64,000 nucleotides of DNA from NCBI RefSeq assembly GCF_008831285.2, contig NC_045142.1:8162713-8226712 (forward strand), given 5' to 3'. Origin of the DNA: Nymphaea colorata. Taxonomy: Eukaryota > Streptophyta > Magnoliopsida > Nymphaeales > Nymphaeaceae. Position 1 is the first letter of the stretch, and each line of letters opens with the position of its first letter. The notes below the pieces were generated by a model. The model was not told where the DNA came from. It saw only the letters and a program-made list of their open reading frames with translations, and did not search any database. The position numbers and the translations under genes are program-made. Shown one piece after another: positions 35,933 through 48,800 of the stretch.

Positions 35933-38160
35933 TGGAACTTAAAGTCTAGAATAGGGTCTAGGGTTTGGTGTATATACTTGATCATTTTTCTTCCCTTCGA
36001 GCACGTGAAATGACTTTTATAATCCATGTGCATGTGATGTTCTCATTCCTCCTCCGGCACCAATGCAGAATGGTAGAGTCTTAAACCTGGTGTGAAACAA
36101 CTTTCTCCTTTTCTTACCATTAAAGAGGTGAGCAAGAAACCTTTCTCCTCGATCTGCAGGGTTTTTCTTCGCTAGCAGCCTTCAACTTGATAAAATTTCT
36201 TTGCCGGTCGCTATCAACTACAATGACTTCTACACTTGCTACAATAACTAGAACATGAGAGCATTAGGAATATCAGGAATATCATAGTATTATGTTGCAC
36301 AAAAAGTCTCGGATTTGATTACTATGTTGGAAGAAAGTTAACCTCTTTTGTTATATTACCTAAGAAGCTAATTATTGTCACTTGATCCAATACAGTATTG
36401 ACAACGTGTGAAGTCATTCTGCCCGACAATATATTTGGATATTAGCTGGGTTCAGGGCCAGATCCAGCTAGCGTTAATGGTTTCCACGGCTTCAATCTAA
36501 GTACGAACGAAGTTACTTAAAATATTATTTTATTTATGATCAATGCAATAAAAATTTGAAAAAATAAAATGACATATAATACAATTGAGGAATAGAAAGC
36601 CTTGACTTGAGTTGCCCACAATAAATTTCAAAGGAAAAGCTTGGCATTACAAGACCTAAATTAAATAATGTGAATGTGCAATAGCAATATGTTTTTTCAT
36701 ATATAATACTAAACATGGTGGTTTCGAAAGAATCCACCGGTGGGGGTTGTCTTCTATTTCTGATTTGGTCCTTTTCTGCCTAACAAGTACAAAAATGTTG
36801 TGGAGGGCAATGAATTAGACTGGCATCAAGACTTGTCAATTTCACCGGCAGGTGTAAATGGATGACAATGGATTCAGCCGTCATAGTTAAATTAAAAACC
36901 TAAAACTTCATCGTGAATATATTGAATAACTAAGCGTGAGTCTGATGAAAAGGGAAGAGAACATTGAAAATACAAGAATCACGTTTTATTTGATTGTATC
37001 TTTAAAATGCTAGGTATAGTATTCTTTTGTCGCATATTTCTAAGTTTGCCCAAAAAGTCTTTCAATTTGTTTGAGTTTCCCCATGTTCTGCACAAATTTC
37101 AAATTTAATTATACTTACAAATTACTCGAGGCAGTTGATAAATTGACACAGACTTCATATATGTCCCCCACGACGATCTCCACATGCATATACAAAATAA
37201 ATCCCGCAGGTTAACTTTGTCGACCTTTCATAACTCGAACTTCTATCCACATGTTTAGTTAATGTCTGGTTGGCCACGGCATTCTGTCAGAATAGCTGTC
37301 ATACAAAGTTTACATAAATTAAACCTTTACTTGCTAGCTTATACCGTCCTTTGCACTCCTAGTACCTTTTTTTTCTCAAAAATCTCAAGTCAACAAGCTC
37401 TATGCGCTTTTGCCAGTCTTGAGATATTCCTTACATATCAAAGGCGAGGAACTTCAAGCATTGTCATGATAAAGTCCTGATTTTCCCAACAAGTGATATT
37501 AATTTCACATCAGCTAAGCTCTCAGGACTAGCTGCTGGAGGTCATGCCTCCTCATTAATTTCATTAAAATGGATCACGAGAAAATGATAACAGAAAAGAA
37601 ACGGCAGAAAGAAAACCGATCATTCAATCTGAGGAGCACAGAAAGCAACCTCCACACAGGGATATTCCCTAAAGCTCTTTACTGCTTCCTATTAAACCTG
37701 TCGACATAGAAAGGGAAATTCTTTGGCTCCCACAACCACGCTCAATTATCATGGCATCTTAACAGCGCCATCTTTGGCCTCTCCTTACGTGACCAACTAG
37801 CTTTCTTAGTGCATGGGCCCAATTTACTAGATTGACAAGTGAAATGACATGTCATATTCACGATTATAATGTTTTCAAATATTGACATTGACATAAGTTA
37901 ATTGGGTCCACAAGACTTCATGACAAATCCATGCTTAATTTATTTGTTTATCATTTGGGAAACAGTACTACACAGTCTTTCTGCAACTTGGCTAAAAAGC
38001 CTTCTCTTGCAGAGAGTCGGTTGCATCCATGCACCACGCAAAAGAAGGTGGGAATTTGGGTATTTTAGGAATTTAAAAAATGTTCTTTTACTTTTAACTC
38101 TTTCACTATTACTTTATCCTTATCAAAAAAGATGTCTTTTTCCTTAACGTGGGTTATTTT
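35933..38160. other. Unassigned DNA
   Basis: No family recognised. A CAGGGCCAGATCCAGC word near 36,455 resembles the end of a hAT MITE, but no partner end is visible. Small open frames such as 37,262-37,480 have no similarity I can name. Confidence 0.35.
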
Positions 38161-38385
38161 GATCATTATAAAATTAGGTCATCTTACTTGTGACTAGAGA
38201 GCCAACATATGAAGGAAATGCAATCGCGAAAAATAAACAAGATGGGGTAACTAACGAGACAATACAAAAAAGCTTGTTTCTTTATCAATGGAGGTTAAAG
38301 AGGAAATTAAACAAGAAAGACATAATTTTGCTCATATAAAATCTATAAAAGAAAAAAAAAAGATAAGATCAATTACCAAATTGAT

Positions 38386-41165
38386 TGGATAACTGATTTT
38401 GGATGCTCAAATCATATGACCAGTGATAAGAACAAATTGTAAAAATCAGAGAATATGATGAAAATCAAGTTGTTGTTACTACTAAAAATACAAAGCTTCC
38501 AGTGGCACATATTGGAGAAGCAGAGGTTGTAGCTAACTTTGGTAAAGACCAGATTTTACAAAATGTTTATCATGTTCCAAGAATGACTAAGAACTTATTA
38601 TTTGTACCACAATTTACAGCTTTATGTTACTATGTATTGTTCGGCCCAAAAGATATAAAAGTTTATAGAGACGTAGAAGTTCAAGAAACTCTCATATTTG
38701 AAGGAAGAAAAGTTCAGTTAATCTCTGTCTTTCAAGAAAAACAATATATATTGACAAAGTAAGGAAGCATGACACGAGAGACTCGCTCATGTTGATGTAA
38801 CAAATCCAGGAGATGTCTAATAAAGGGCAGCTGCAAAAGCTTTAAGGTAGAAATAAATAAAGTATACCTAGGATATCAATATGAAAAGGTGCATAGGAAA
38901 CCATTCAAAGAATCGAAGTATGGAGCTAAACCACCATTCAAGATTGTACTTTTAGATGTATTCGAAAAAGTGCCAGATCCATAAGTTGGAGGTAGGTGGT
39001 ATTTTATCACATTTATTGATGATTTTTTGAGATATACTTAGGTCTATTTCATGAAAGAACAATCTAAAGCATTTGAAAAGTGTAAGGAGTTTCACCAGAT
39101 GGTGAGAAAATAACTTGGGTATAGAATTCAGTGTTTATGAACTGGTAATGGTATCGAATATACATCTGACACGTTTACGGCATACATGAGGCAATATAGT
39201 ATTTGAAGGCAATTTACATGTGTCTATACGCCTTAGCAATATGGAGTGGCAAAACAGAAGAATCATCACATAGTAAAAACATACCAAATCATGATGCATT
39301 ACCATTGTTGAGAATTAATTTTAGGTCTCCATATAAAATGCTCCATAAAAGAAGCCACCTACTATGTGCTTGTGTATGCTACGTGTTTTTGTCCGAGCAA
39401 TACAAAACTAAGTTCGACAAAAAGGCACAGGTGTGTATCTATCTTTACTAGATATGATCTATACATGAATAGATGGAGATGTGCCAATTCTAGCACTGGA
39501 CAATTTCATGTTTATCGCAATCTCATCTTCAATGAAGTGTCATCCTGGTGGTCAGAAAAAAAGAAGACACTTCTAGTCACTCTAGTTTTTGATAGAGATG
39601 TTCGAAACATAATACAATTTGAGATGAATCAATGAGAACTAGATCACACAAAAGGAAGGCAATCTAAAAACAAGTTCAAATATCTGAACATAGAACAAGA
39701 CAAGAAGAACAAGTAATGGAGAACAAGAATTAATTTTGTTCAACATCAAAGTATAGAAGAAGAAATACCATCACAACTTGAAGAGTGAGAAGGAGCATCT
39801 ATAACACTAAGAAGATCAACAAGAGTGCCAAAATCAAATCCCAAGTGTAAAAATGCAAATTGTGCCATCATTGAGGAGATTGAACCAGCTTCTTCTTAAG
39901 AAACAAAAGATGTTGGAAAATGACAAGCTGCAATGAATGATGAAATGAAGGCATTGAAGCATAACGAAATCTAGAAACTTGTACCAAACTATAAAAGTAA
40001 AGGTCATTACTTGTAAGTGGGTTTACAAAATAAAAAGAAAGACAGATGACTAAGTTGAAAGATATAAGACTCGACTGGTCACGGAATATTTTCACAGCAG
40101 TATAGCATTGATTTTGAAGAAACTTTTAATCATGCTACAAAAATCACATTTGTACGTATGTTGCTAGCTATTACTGCAAGTAAGTCTTAAAAGCTATGGT
40201 AAATGGATGAGAACAATGCTCTCTTACATGGAGATCTCTATCATAAAACCTATATAAAGCAGCCTGAATGATTCAAATCTCTAGACAAGTCAGACTACGT
40301 CTGCATGCAAAAGAAAGCACTCTATGGATTGAAGCAAGCACCCAGATCATAGTACGAAAAAATAGCTGAAAGTTTTTTTGTGTTCATTAGATTTCAAGTC
40401 GCCTCAACAAATTCGAGTCTCTTCGTCAAGACAATGGTTATGTAGATTACTATTATTTCAATCTATATTGATTATTTAATTGTTACTAGAGATGACAAGG
40501 AGGAAATTCATCTCATTCGTGAGCATCTCACAGTGAGATTCAAAATGAAAGAGCTGGGGGAGTTACGACACCTCCTTGGATTGGAAATTGATTATGGATC
40601 TAAATGATTATTTTTAAGTCAAAAAAAGTATGTTCACAACTTGCTACATAAGTATGGTATGCTTGATTGCAAACTTATCTCAATACCAATTGAGATAATT
40701 GTGAAGCTTAGAATTGATGAAGGCGACAAGGTAGAAGATGTCACTATGTACTGACAAGAACTAGTTGGAAGATTATTCTACATTGCTTATACAGTGGTGT
40801 TGTGAGTAGATTCATGCAAACTCTAAGGAACCCACATTTAAAAGCAGTGAAAAAATATTAAGGTATGTCAACGGAACTCCTAACTTTGATATGCTTTATA
40901 AAAAAAGACCAACCTATCAAGTTGTTGGTCATTGTAATGCAATTAGACTTGCAGAGAATCCTGACTTATATGTTTGAACGAATCATATAGAGGTGGAACA
41001 TCATTTTATGAGAAAAGGTACTCAAAGGAAAGATTCAGTTGTGGTCAATCACTTTAGAAGATCAAGTCGCTGACATCTTAATCAAATGTTTGCCAATGCA
41101 AATATTCACCAAGGTTTAAAGAATATGAGGAGTCATGAGTAGAAAGTCGATAATGAGGGGGAGAT
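38386..41165 (+). pseudogene. Third plus-strand Ty1-copia pol relic
   Basis: Starts with a protease box WITDFGCSNHMTSDKNK-like near 38,388 (Ser of DSG replaced by Phe), then VYHVPRMTKNLLFVPQF near 38,563. Integrase: FIDDFLRYT near 39,013, TGNGIEYTSDTF near 39,136, and a YTP-QYGVAKQ block near 39,223. RT: KKALYGLKQAPRS near 40,310, YIDYLIVTR near 40,464 (YVDD altered at the second Asp), KELGELRHLLGLEIDYGS near 40,549 and VGRLFYIAY near 40,766. The RNase H core is deleted: the sequence passes from AIRLAENPDLYV near 40,939 to NHIEVEHHFMRKG near 40,982. A polypurine tract (GAGGGGGAGA, 41,155-41,164) and LTR follow. Many stops. It differs in sequence from the other relics, so it is a separate lineage. 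Confidence 0.85.
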
Positions 41166-41730
41166 TGTAAAGAGTCAACATCGACTCTATTCGAAGAGTC
41201 ATGAAGATTCAAGAGGCTTTGAGCCTTTCTTTGTATGTTGGTGCTTAAAGAGACTAAAATTTAAAAAAACAATAAAATAAAATGTGGTGGGACCTTCACT
41301 GCGGACCTTCACAATCTCTATAACTAGGGGCATTGGCTGTTGTGTCTAGCATCAAGAGAATGGTGAGTGTCTTGAGCAAGAGTTTAGTGAGTTTGTGTGC
41401 TTATTTCTTGAAGAGTTTAGTGAGTTCGTGTGCTTACTTCCTGGAGTGTGAGAGTTTCAAGTGTGTCCTCCAGTGCAAGGACATTGGTTGCTTGGGTTAT
41501 AGCTCACTACCTGAGCCTGTTGAGGTGAGGTCTTCTACCTCACTTTTGTAAGTTTATGTTGACAAATAATGCAAATATATTATTTAAGTGTACTTGGTAT
41601 ATTCAGCTAATTATTTGTTAGGATCATTTTGTGAACTTTGTTAGTTTGGTGACTAAGCTTTTATTAAGTACACTTTGTCAAGTTTATTGTTGAGATTGTT
41701 TCGGACATTGAGACTGTCGGATTTTCTCTG
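41166..41730 (+). repeat. 3' LTR of the third plus-strand copia relic
   Basis: Begins TGTAAAGAGTCAACATCG right after the polypurine tract and probably ends near CTCTGCA at about 41,730, which gives roughly 565 bp. It contains an internal 33-bp duplication (AGAGTTTAGTGAGTTYGTGT at 41,379 and 41,412). There is no 5' LTR in view, so the right end is approximate. Confidence 0.6.
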
Positions 41731-41760
41731 CATAAATTATTTGGGTTTGAATATAAATTA

Positions 41761-41820
41761 TATCTATGATCCACATTTTCACCAAAGCTATATCTAGGAT
41801 CCACATTTTCACTCAAGCAA
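41761..41820. repeat. 30-bp tandem duplication
   Basis: TATATCTAKGATCCACATTT plus TCACYMAAGC, two adjacent units. Confidence 0.93.
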
Positions 41821-42406
41821 AAAGAAAAAGAAATAATTATCCATATGTTAAAAAACTTTCATCCCCTACCTTCTTCGTTGAGGCATAATCGAGCTAACTT
41901 CACCTTGCACGGTTCTTCTATGTCATTAATGCTTGCAAGCCAACTTATGCCATTTTCTAGTTTTGGACAATGAATTGAGAGGTATGCGGCACTTGTGGCT
42001 ATTGCTTGAATGGAAGGATGGTCTTGTCAAATCATTGAAAAGAAACACATCAATTTGAAAAATTAAAATGGGAGGGTGGATTGGGAAAATAGCTGATAGA
42101 ATATGGATTACATGCGAAAAAATCTCTTCTAATTCCCGGTTTTTGTGGATATGATCATCAGTTAAAAGTACGTTGGCCGCAGGCCACGCGCCTTTAATGT
42201 TCCCGACATCCCTGAAGTGTACCCGGCCCGCTTTTACTATCTAGCTAGGCAGACAGTGCACTAGCGCCGGTTCTACCCACATTCCAAAGCGACTTGTTAG
42301 TCCAACAAAATTGGGATTTGTTCCTTGACGACGCTATTTCCTAGAGCCTCAATATTGCATTAAAAATTGCTGCCTTTTTACTAGGATAGCCTCTTTAATT
42401 GTTCTC

Positions 42407-42535
42407 TTCATTACTATTTGCTTTTATTTTTATCTCTTTCTCTACCGTACCCCACAAGAATGTGGAGAGATTCATTACTATTTACTTTTATTTTTATCTC
42501 TCTCTCTCTACCGTACCCCACAAGAATGTGGAGAG
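42407..42535. repeat. 64-bp tandem duplication
   Basis: TTCATTACTATTT and CCGTACCCCACAAGAATGTG occur twice with units starting at 42,407 and 42,471. CCACAAGAATGTGG is itself a small hairpin. Confidence 0.92.
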
Positions 42536-42873
42536 ACACCCCGCGAAGATAAGACCTGTTTATTCTATTTACAAAAGAATGTAAGTTATTATAAGGGCTA
42601 CTAGAGTCTAAATACTCATGCGCGCACAGCGAAGTAGATAAAGCTTCTCGTGAACACAAAGTCTTTTATTAGGTGGTAAGTGAGTCAACTGTAATCAATG
42701 GCAGAGGCAATATTTCTTGGCTAAGGAACACTAATGTTCTAAATTTTAATCTCGAACGGACACTGGTATATAAGTAAGTAAAAATCAATAAGGTACCGGT
42801 ATATAAATAACCATGATTTGTATAAACTGGTGTGTGAAATGGACTCCATCAGCAGACTTGTACCTCCACAACT

Positions 42874-43251
42874 TAGGGGCGGGGCCACGGGGGGTCGCAC
42901 TAAAAAAAAAAATACACATAAATTTTTAAAATCTTTATGTGTCTTATATAAAAAAATTTTAAAAATGATATTTCAGCCCTTGTTACGAAATTGAAACTAT
43001 AATTTGCCCTCCCTGATGACAAAATCCTAACCCTACTTATGCGATAGTGTAGCCAACCTCCAATTCAAAAATATTAATAGACCCTTCAAACACATGTAGT
43101 AAAAGAATTGAGGGGCATTACATATAAATAAGTAAATGATTGAGGGCACCAATGTATAAATAAGTAAATAGTTTGAGAACAACTAATATGCAAATATTTT
43201 TTCTATGGGACTGTGTGGGCAACTGTCTGCAGGAGCTCAGTTCCGCACCTA
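42874..43251 (+). mobile_element. hAT-like MITE with GGGGCGGGGCCA end
   Basis: Starts TAGGGGCGGGGCCACGG and ends GAGCTCAGTTCCGCACCTA, whose complement TAGGTGCGGAACTGAG matches the start at 10 of the first 13 or so bases. The inside is A/T-rich with short gene-like scraps (TTTGCCCTCCCTG) typical of this plant MITE type. No convincing 8-bp target duplication was seen. Confidence 0.5.
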
Positions 43252-43548
43252 GTAAATTGCCCCGGTTTTACCTGAACGATGAGTACTACAGACCGCCGTA
43301 AGCAAAATGCAGATTCGTCTGACTGTAGTCTGTATATGATATAAACCGAAGCTCGAACCTTCACATGCGAGGACAAACACAACGTTTATGTACGTGTGAA
43401 ATTTAATTGGAAGAGACATGGCTTGTATATTGAACACTAGCGCACCCAAATGTACTTGAAGCTCATCTGTAAGCAAGCTTCCTACTTGCTCCACACTTGA
43501 GCTAATACCAGCCCGTATAGCACGGTAGCAGGGTCTCGTTTTCATTCA

Positions 43549-43550
<2 letters not shown>

Positions 43551-43585
<35 letters not shown>
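43551..43585. repeat. (TA)n microsatellite
   Basis: Pure TA run; followed by a GA-rich stretch near 43,678-43,704. Confidence 0.95.
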
Positions 43586-43586
<1 letters not shown>

Positions 43587-44157
43587 CCATCTGCATCTTA
43601 GATTTGATGCAGAAATTGGGTATAACGATACGTACCAGGGTGGTCTTTTCAGCATTTAGAATGAGGGAGTTTATCAAGAGAGAGAGAAAGAGAGAGAGAG
43701 AGTAGCTGAAATCTTTCAACCATCAATATAATCCATGCGGTCTCTCAAAGCTGATGTAATGTATTGGACTGCATAAGCTCCCAAACATGTCCACAAATTG
43801 AAAGAAAAATGTATGCAGTTGTTAATTTGCATGCTTGAGCACGCACATGCATGGCACGCTTCTTTTGTTCTTTTTTTGTAAATGGAACACTAGCTGACGA
43901 TGCAGACGAATGTTCAGTTTCTAAGCATTTAGCCAGGGTATTGCACATATCCGATCGCTGTTTTTGTGGAACTTTCCCTGTTTCTTCTTATTTAATTTGT
44001 ATCTAGGCACGACATTTGCCGGTCTTCCAGCCCTAGTTTCCTATATGTAATGCCTTCATCAGCAGTGTTTTTGGTAGTGTGAGTTAGGCAGAAGTCTAGA
44101 ACTACTAGATTATCCGTACCAATTAAATAGGCTGATCTTGATTATAATTTGAAGGCA

Positions 44158-44160
<3 letters not shown>

Positions 44161-44212
<52 letters not shown>
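44161..44212. repeat. (TA)n microsatellite
   Basis: About 26 uninterrupted TA units. Confidence 0.95.
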
Positions 44213-44214
<2 letters not shown>

Positions 44215-45168
44215 GCCAAAAGTGTCACCCTTTTCTCAGGTGTGGGATCAATTAAAGCAAAAGGTTTGAGGAAGATGGTTAATGAAAAATGTGAGAGGTA
44301 TGCCTATATTCCCAATGCAAAAGCCAACTATCATCTCAAGAAAACAAACTGCAGTTTATGAAAATAAAAGAAACATTCTTTTTCGATTTTTTTTCACCTT
44401 TTCTGATTGACATTTTAGAGTTAGGCAGATTCCTACCAACTGGGTAAAACCGTAAAAGTAGGGTTCTTGTACACATAAAAATCGTTGAGCTTGAAAATTA
44501 GTTCATCAATCGGTTGATTTGTCCTTCCTTTTACCTTCACCAAGGGTACTACACATTTATATATTCAAATTAATTTGAACTTCTTTGCATTGTTTTGGAA
44601 TCCAAACACACGCATTTGATTTGTTTATCTGGAAGACGAACTTTATCAGATCTTTCTCTTTATGTATGTTCATTCCAGCAATCCCGGAGTAGCGATGCTT
44701 TCTTAATTTTCCTCTTAAAGCTCCAACATCCTTCCGTCGATGGCCTGGACGGTCTTGAAACGCATGCCACTTTTCTGGTAAACTCTCATTTAAAATTCCA
44801 AATGCCATAGTAGATATTTATGCAACCACTATTCATCTTGTTAAGAACGAGTCCCTCTCTCCGTCTCTCACGGCACGAAGAGTAGAAACCGAATAAGAGG
44901 AAAAAGAAGGAAGACACAGCGATTCTACATTATTGAGACCTGCATAAAAGTTTCTTGTTCACTATCATAGAAAAGAATCGAAGAATACAAAAGAAACAGC
45001 CTCCCTCATATATTTTAAGAGAACCTCACTGCTGTGCGACTTCTCCACCCTACATTTTTACTCTTATAGCTTCACGGCCAACAAGAAGTGACATCTACGG
45101 AAGATAAACTGTAACGGCTAGACAGACAGACAGACCTCTCAACTCGCACTATCTGGCAATAATTTAGC

Positions 45169-45171
<3 letters not shown>

Positions 45172-45229
<58 letters not shown>
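45172..45229. repeat. (TA)n microsatellite
   Basis: About 28 uninterrupted TA units. Confidence 0.95.
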
Positions 45230-45230
<1 letters not shown>

Positions 45231-47730
45231 TCTACAACGCACGACTTCGACGTCTATGTACAATAAGCATAGGATTTAACGTGTGAAGGCTATCAAGTTA
45301 TGTCTAGTTGCAAAATACAATAAATTAAAACGCAAATTTGGCGATTGACTAGGTTAGGCAAATTGAAGTAGACATCTAATTAAAGTAACAGTGTTTCAGT
45401 GTGTGGCCGTGGCTGTAATATTGTTTTCATTGTTCCAATGTGTGTAGGATGTGACCGTTCTTATTCTTTGTTCATTCCTCCAACGTGTCCAGGTATAGCG
45501 CCCTCGTATCTTAGTAATGCCTTAATTTTTGGTCAAGGAAATACTATATTTTTTGGAAGACACGTTTTTTGAGAAGGCATAAAATAATATTTTTTAAAAA
45601 TATAATGCAATTGTGATTAATATTTTTTTTTATAACCAACAATCAAAGATTGAAATAATTACGCATTGTTATTCTACAGAAACACAGTATTCTTCAAAAA
45701 CATGTCACGGAAACGTCTTCAAAATACCCAATGTAAGATTGTCATGGAACTCACTGCTCCTCGTCAAGTTCCTGTGAATTGTGGAGTGACTCATATGCAT
45801 GACGCCTACACTCAAGAAGTGGGCTAAAAAATCATTGAGAATGGGTTAGGGGAACACGTCATGCACTAAGGGCTGTGTGCTCATTACACCCTGGTGCACA
45901 TGACCACCTCTTTTTATACCCACCATATTAATTATATGCTATAAAAAGTAGAAATATTTGGTTCATACACGACTAAGGCAATGAAAACTCCATAATAAAA
46001 TGTAAGTATAGAGTTGCACATGCGCAAATACAAGGGAAGGGCTCATCACTTTGACATGTTCATATTTTTCTTAACTGTTTAAAACAATTCCAACATTTCC
46101 ATAGAAAACCCATCTTTCTTTTAAAAAAAAATATATTCTATGCCTCAAAACGTGTCCACCCAAAAAAGGGCAAAAAGAGTGGTTTTGTTTTTTTAAAGAG
46201 ATTCCACGAAGGAAAAAAATATGTTTTTAAACATTTTTTAAGTTTTCCAAAGTCTTTTACATTTTGTATTGTTCTATTTTTTGCATTTCATTTTTAAGAT
46301 AGCTTCTTAAAATTTGTTTAAAATTTGTGAAGATTTCTCAAGAAAAACCTCACCATTTAAAACCAATAAAATTTGTGACAATAAATTCTGATAATAAGGT
46401 GCTGATTTTCAATCCTCAATGTCTCTATGGGATCCAGATTTGTCTAAACACAGAAACGAAATGACAAGTGGTAGCTTGTGCGGGGGTTTTCTTGATTAAC
46501 TCTGAAGCTGCATGGACTCGGCAGACCAATCCACACCAAAGAAATTGTCGGCAAAACTCTTGAAAAATTAGCCTAATACAATTTGAACGCTCCAAAATAA
46601 CAGCCTCGTCTGGCGGAGCGAGCTCTACTCGGCCTGGTCCACCCAAAACGGCACCAATTGTCAACTGCATGTGAAAGTTTGGACTTATTCACATATTAAT
46701 TTGAAGATTCAATCATCTATCTATACAATGGACTAACTATTCTTACATCAATGCAATGACAAAATTTCCGATGGAGCTCCTAAGCGTGTGTAACATATTT
46801 ATCATGTTTTTTCATTTATTTAACTGTTTATGAATGATAATTGATGCCAATCATATCAACTGTGACGACGAAGCACAATTGCGCACTGTTAAAGAGTATT
46901 ATATCCAGTTGTAGCGTACAACTAAAGTATGCGTTACTTTGTCGGAGACGATGATTGCCAAGATTACGAAATGTGGTAGACGGGATACGTCGAAGTTGTT
47001 GAAGTCTGTGAACACTTATGTATCTGTACATGTATATCTTATGAACCTTTCCAAAAAATTGGCCAAGTTTATGGAATAATAAAACTAGAATTTCATGAAT
47101 CTATTTTACTGTTTGGGGCAGATTCTTGAGACAATCGATATTGAGTCCTTGTTGACAAACAACTCCTACGGTAAGAGGGGAGGTCTGCCCTCGTGCAAGT
47201 AAAAGCAGGTTAATCTCACCACAACTTAGAATAAACTTAATAAGAATGGGAAAACATACCCTCCTATTAGATGATATCAGAAAGGATGAAAAAGAAAATC
47301 TTTCCGGAATTATAGTTTTACCTTTTTTGAAAGTGACAAGTACAAAAGGTAGGAAAGTGCACATCTCAGTACATAATGGTATGTAATGACCAAAATATTA
47401 TTGGCTAAAGTAAAATAAAAAATTCTAAAAGGATGAAAATGAATTATGAAAAAAGTTTAAAGTGTGCATTTGTTATAAAAAAAAATCTGAAATACCCCAG
47501 CTTCTTTTTTTCTGTATATATTTATTCTGTGCAAGCAACTTTCCAAAAAATAGAATGGGTTCTGCCCTGTCTGAACGAAGTGGATCCTGGAAGCATCGAT
47601 CAACCTCGCACTGTCAGAAGTGAAAAGGTTGTGAGACTCACCAGATCACTTGGTAACACATAACACATGGCTGATGTACTTAAATTTATATGAGGAAGAT
47701 TCTGCCTGAGTACTTGACTGGATGGTGGCC

Positions 47731-47860
47731 GGAAAGAGAACGCTTCTCATACAACAAATTTAAATATGGGAAGTTGCTCGACAGAGGGAGAGACAGTGGA
47801 AAGAGAACGTATCTCATACAACAAATTATGCAAAGTTGATCGAGAGAGAGAGCCTAGTTT
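47731..47860. repeat. 67-bp tandem duplication
   Basis: GGAAAGAGAACG and TCTCATACAACAAATT recur with units starting at 47,731 and 47,798; GAGA repeats follow. Confidence 0.8.
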
Positions 47861-48439
47861 GGAATAATGGATCCGGGAATGCGGGAGCGATTGTTGTTGT
47901 GTCTGTTGGGTTATAGCAAAATAAAACAAGAAACATGCTAACCCATTAGTCAACAAGCAACCTAACTTTTACACACACCTTATATATAACACTCATTAAA
48001 CTAGTTCCAAACTCGATATATTTGAGTTAAACTAGTTTGGTCGAGCTTGATAAGAACTGATGAACATGTGTTTAATAAGATTAACTGTATTAGATACTTA
48101 GGCGCAATAGATATTGTTCTATCATTATATATATATAGATATTCGTATCGTATATTATTGCCGAAACGTTAGAATATGTTGCCTATTCTTTGGTAGAAGC
48201 TGTTTGAACGAGCGGTTTATTTGGGAACATATAGATAAGAAACTTGGTGACGTTTCAGGTTTAATGGACTTTAAGTGCACACCGGAGAATTTAGAGTTCC
48301 ATTATGAGTTCGATTCTAAATTTAAAACATCTCGCAAAATTTGTTAGGGTTTTCTTTGGACTTTAGAAAGAGAAAGAGGAGCCACAGCCATCGTCGTGCA
48401 CCGCCACAGCCACCGTCGACCTCCTGTCCGCTGCCTTTG

Positions 48440-48615
48440 GTCCTTCCATCCCCTCGGTTCCTTTTCTTCCTCACTTCTTTTTCCTCTTCGCTTACGCCTC
48501 TTTCCTTCCCTTCGGTTCGTCTTCTCCCCCATTCTTCCCCAACTTCTTCTTCCTCTTCGTTTCCCCCTTCTTCCTTCTCCTCGGTTCCTCTTCTTCCTTA
48601 CTTGTTTCCCCACGA
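48440..48615. repeat. Polypyrimidine tract
   Basis: About 175 bp almost purely C and T on the plus strand, with recurring TCTTCCTC/CTTCGGTTC words. The open frames here, such as the Arg/Gly/Lys-rich one on the minus strand, simply translate this skew. Confidence 0.85.
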
Positions 48616-48639
48616 ATTGGATCCGGATCAAATGTCCCG

Positions 48640-48800
48640 GCCCAGCCCGCCCGGCTATCAATTTAAAAACAGGCGGGGCCGGGGCTCGGACTAGGAAAAC
48701 GAGGCCTGGTACCCAGGCTAGGCCCGTTAACAAATGGGCCAGGTAGTGGGCTTGTTAGATCCAGCCCGCTTTCTTAATGACGCCTCCAAATCAGGACAGG
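48640..48800. repeat. GGCCCAGCCCG-rich patch, possible third MITE relic
   Basis: CCCGGCCCAGCCCGCCCGGC and AGGCCCGTTAACAAATGGGCC resemble the ends of the MITE family at 9.06 and 35.6 kb, but the AT-rich core is missing. Confidence 0.35.

Larger units (their letters stand above)
43600..48350. other. Unassigned DNA
   Basis: No gene is recognised. The most gene-like patch is a minus-strand open frame at 46,425-46,670 (81 codons, mixed amino-acid use), but it has no family motif. A 67-bp tandem duplication (GGAAAGAGAACG, TCTCATACAACAAATT) lies at 47,731-47,860. The rest is AT-rich. Confidence 0.35.

Noticed and set aside
36440-36740. Possible hAT MITE starting CAGGGCCAGATCCAGC
   Set aside because: No inverted partner end or target duplication was found.
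46425-46670. 81-codon minus-strand open frame with mixed composition
   Set aside because: It reads somewhat like protein but has no motif or exon partners that I can see.
48341-48746. Three overlapping open frames over 115 codons
   Set aside because: They translate the polypyrimidine tract in different frames and give low-complexity Ser/Pro/Leu or Arg/Gly/Lys text.
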